NCBI GenBank assembly: GCA_027605045.1
Contig: JAQFWX010000040.1
Coordinates: 124,001 to 188,000, forward strand
Source of the DNA: Phallus indusiatus
Lineage: Eukaryota; Basidiomycota; Agaricomycetes; Phallales; Phallaceae
DNA: 64,000 bases
Direction: 5' to 3'
This document shows positions 62,501-64,000 of this stretch, in pieces. The stretch's first letter is position 1. Each line of letters starts with the position of its first letter. The notes under the pieces were generated by a model. It was not told the origin of the DNA. It did no database searches and worked only from the letters and a program-made list of their open reading frames with translations. The position numbers and the translations under genes are program-made.

Positions 62501-63014
62501 AACTAAAACTACCTTTCCAAAGACACGAGTTCCTTCCCAATCGAAGGAGAAGCCGTCTTCATCAAATCGGAAGACTTCCAGGAAAATTCTTGTGGACGAC
62601 TTGGAATCAGAGAATGATGACGAGGATGAGATTCGACCTTTAACTAGGAGGACCCTTCGAAAGGCATCCGCACAGCCTCCTGCTTCTTCCTCAAGAAAGA
62701 CTTCCGATCCCCTTTTCATTGAAGACTCGGAAGATGAGATTGAAGCAGTCACGGTACCTAAACGTGCACTTCGTTCCATACAAAGTCAGAGTCAGAGCCA
62801 GGGACACAGCCAAAGTCAAGACATTATGGATATAAACGAAACATTAAAATCCGATCCTAAAGACGTAACCCAGACACAAACACAAACACAAACACAAGTT
62901 AGGGGAGCAAAAAGAAAGGCGGTGCTCGCCCCTGTTGCAGAAGATGATAATGAGGAAAATGATGGAACTTTTGGGGGATTTTCAAGAAGATTGACTTCTA
63001 AAAGAAGAAAATAA
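59579..63014 (+). CDS. Nbs1/nibrin-like subunit of the Mre11-Rad50-Nbs1 complex
   Basis: Adapter of the MRN double-strand-break complex in the nucleus. Multi-exon. Start ATG 59579 (MWLITGPFDSEQPSEDIP). FHA domain: TYTVGRQLDCPL..KKISRSHGEIIV and TRGDKSFTIDKQG..ESGDLIRLATG. A tandem BRCT-like region follows (VTHHLTSTIPSPLPTDILLS..VTPQWLTTLLNS; IAGYRVIHPSVVSNAILKADVSLLDC). Then a disordered charged region; the Mre11-binding motif NFKKFKK near 62170-62195; and a C-terminus with EENDGTFGGFSRRL resembling the FxF/Y Tel1/ATM-binding motif next to acidic residues, ending TSKRRK. The domain order and both short motifs are diagnostic although the sequence is otherwise diverged. Exon borders are read by eye. 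Confidence 0.85.
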
Positions 63015-63176
63015 ATATTTTTTTGTACTATATATAAATATCGTTGAAATTCAATTCCAGAATGAAGGTTATTTAGCAATCAGAAATAGGCGCCTTACCA
63101 CGGCGGGCGACTACCCTGAGGGTGCCCTAAGCCTCGACGACGACCAACAGCTTCCGCAATAAAAACGTTCTGAGAC

Positions 63177-64000
63177 ATGCCTTTTCAACTAGACTATCTA
63201 TCTTTCGTCCTTTCTCTGGCTTTGTCAGGTCATGGCTGGAGGAAATCCAGCCTATCAGCGTCGGGTGCAATTGGGGCGTTTTTCATCGCATACGTTCTAA
63301 TGGCTATACCTCTCCGAGTTTTCGGAATAAGCTGTATTGTTTTCTATCTTACCGGATCTAGAGCGACTAAAGTTGGAAAAAAACTGAAAGCACGTTTAGA
63401 AGTTGGTCATAAGGAGGGCGGGCAGAGAGATGTCTGGCAGGTATGGTTTCTTACTGGCTATTTGCAGAACCTTTGCTCCTGGTCGGATCCACGTTTACCG
63501 GTTACCAAACTCAGGTTTTGTCAAACACCTTTTCAGCGCTCATAGCTTCAATTTTGTGGTCAGGATTATACGTGCAAGGTTCAATATGGGCCTCTCTCGT
63601 TCCCAAGAGCCTCGGCTCAGGGTTCCCCCTCGATCTATCTAAACATTGTCCAATCGACGAACACACGGGCTATTCGAGGTTTCTTATTCTCATAAACTTG
63701 GGGTACGTTATAATGGATGGGCTATACAGCTTGCCGCTCATACACATACTCGTTCAAGTCATTTCGCGTGTTGTCTTGGCGATACACTAGCTTCGGAACT
63801 GGGCATACTCTCAAAGTCGCGACCTATCCTTATAACAACACTCAAACCCGTTCCTCCAGGTACAAATGGTGCCTTGTCTAGTGTCGGGACGTTTGTATCT
63901 TTCATGGGAGGTGCGATTATGGGACTTACAGTTGCCGCGGTTCTCGTTGTGCAGAGCATTCCATGTCGGGAACAGGCGTGGAGCCTTACATTCAATCTAG
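63177..64000 (+). CDS. TMEM19/DUF92 family integral membrane protein (cut by window end)
   Basis: Start ATG 63177 (MPFQLDYLSFVLSLALSGHG). Introns at about 63440-63512 and 63703-63755. Several hydrophobic segments (residues 8-20, 33-55; FSALIASILWSGLYV; FVSFMGGAIMGLTVAAVLVV) and the family hallmark GDTLASELGILSKSRP..LITTLKPVPPGTNGALSSVG. The plant relative VTE6 phosphorylates phytyl phosphate, but the fungal role is not known. The C-terminus lies beyond the window. Confidence 0.9.

Overview
The window reads as a filamentous basidiomycete (probably Agaricomycetes) chromosome. Genes carry many short introns of about 50-70 nt with GT..AG ends. They include a class I hydrophobin, a Cdc3-type septin, a [2Fe-2S] ferrochelatase and a very long Eaf1/Vid21, and the transposable elements are fungal chromovirus, hAT-like and CACTA-like types. 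The genus cannot be told from the sequence alone.

Positions 1 to about 29,600 are a transposon island with no intact host gene. It holds 13 solo LTRs of one ~390-bp family (called LTR-A here), solo LTRs of four other families, three ~835-bp and two ~400-bp CACTG-ended MITEs with 3-bp target duplications, two elements with hAT-like ends and 8-bp duplications, decayed hAT transposase genes, a broken Cdc48 fragment, and one young full-length Gypsy/chromovirus element (16646-26213, minus strand). Most boundaries can be fixed from target-site duplications and from filled/empty-site comparison inside the window. This gives a nesting order: LTR-A2 solo LTR > hAT-like element > Gypsy element > LTR-A solo LTR, and in the other arm hAT-like element > LTR3 > CACTG MITE.

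From about 29,700 to the end the sequence is gene-dense: prp43-like DEAH helicase copy 1 (+), Eaf1/Vid21 NuA4 subunit (-), ferrochelatase (+), mitochondrial hydroxyacyl-thioester dehydratase HTD2 (-), hydrophobin (+), an unrecognised acidic-tailed protein (+), Cdc3-type septin (-), prp43 copy 2 (+), homogentisate 1,2-dioxygenase (+), a small C2H2-like protein (-), the DNA-repair protein Nbs1 (+) and the start of a TMEM19/DUF92 membrane protein (+, cut by the window edge). These are unrelated housekeeping functions and not a cluster; the only clear local relationship is the prp43 duplication.

The most unusual signal is in the Gypsy element. Its LTRs, gag-pol and an extra 585-codon ORF are tiled almost end to end with short perfect inverted repeats (stems of about 6-9 bp, short loops), for example six in 119 nt at 18538-18656. 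A related LTR family shows two homologous positions where the stem sequence differs completely between copies but pairing is kept. This points to selection for, or a mechanism generating, a genome-wide ordered RNA/DNA fold in this retroelement lineage.
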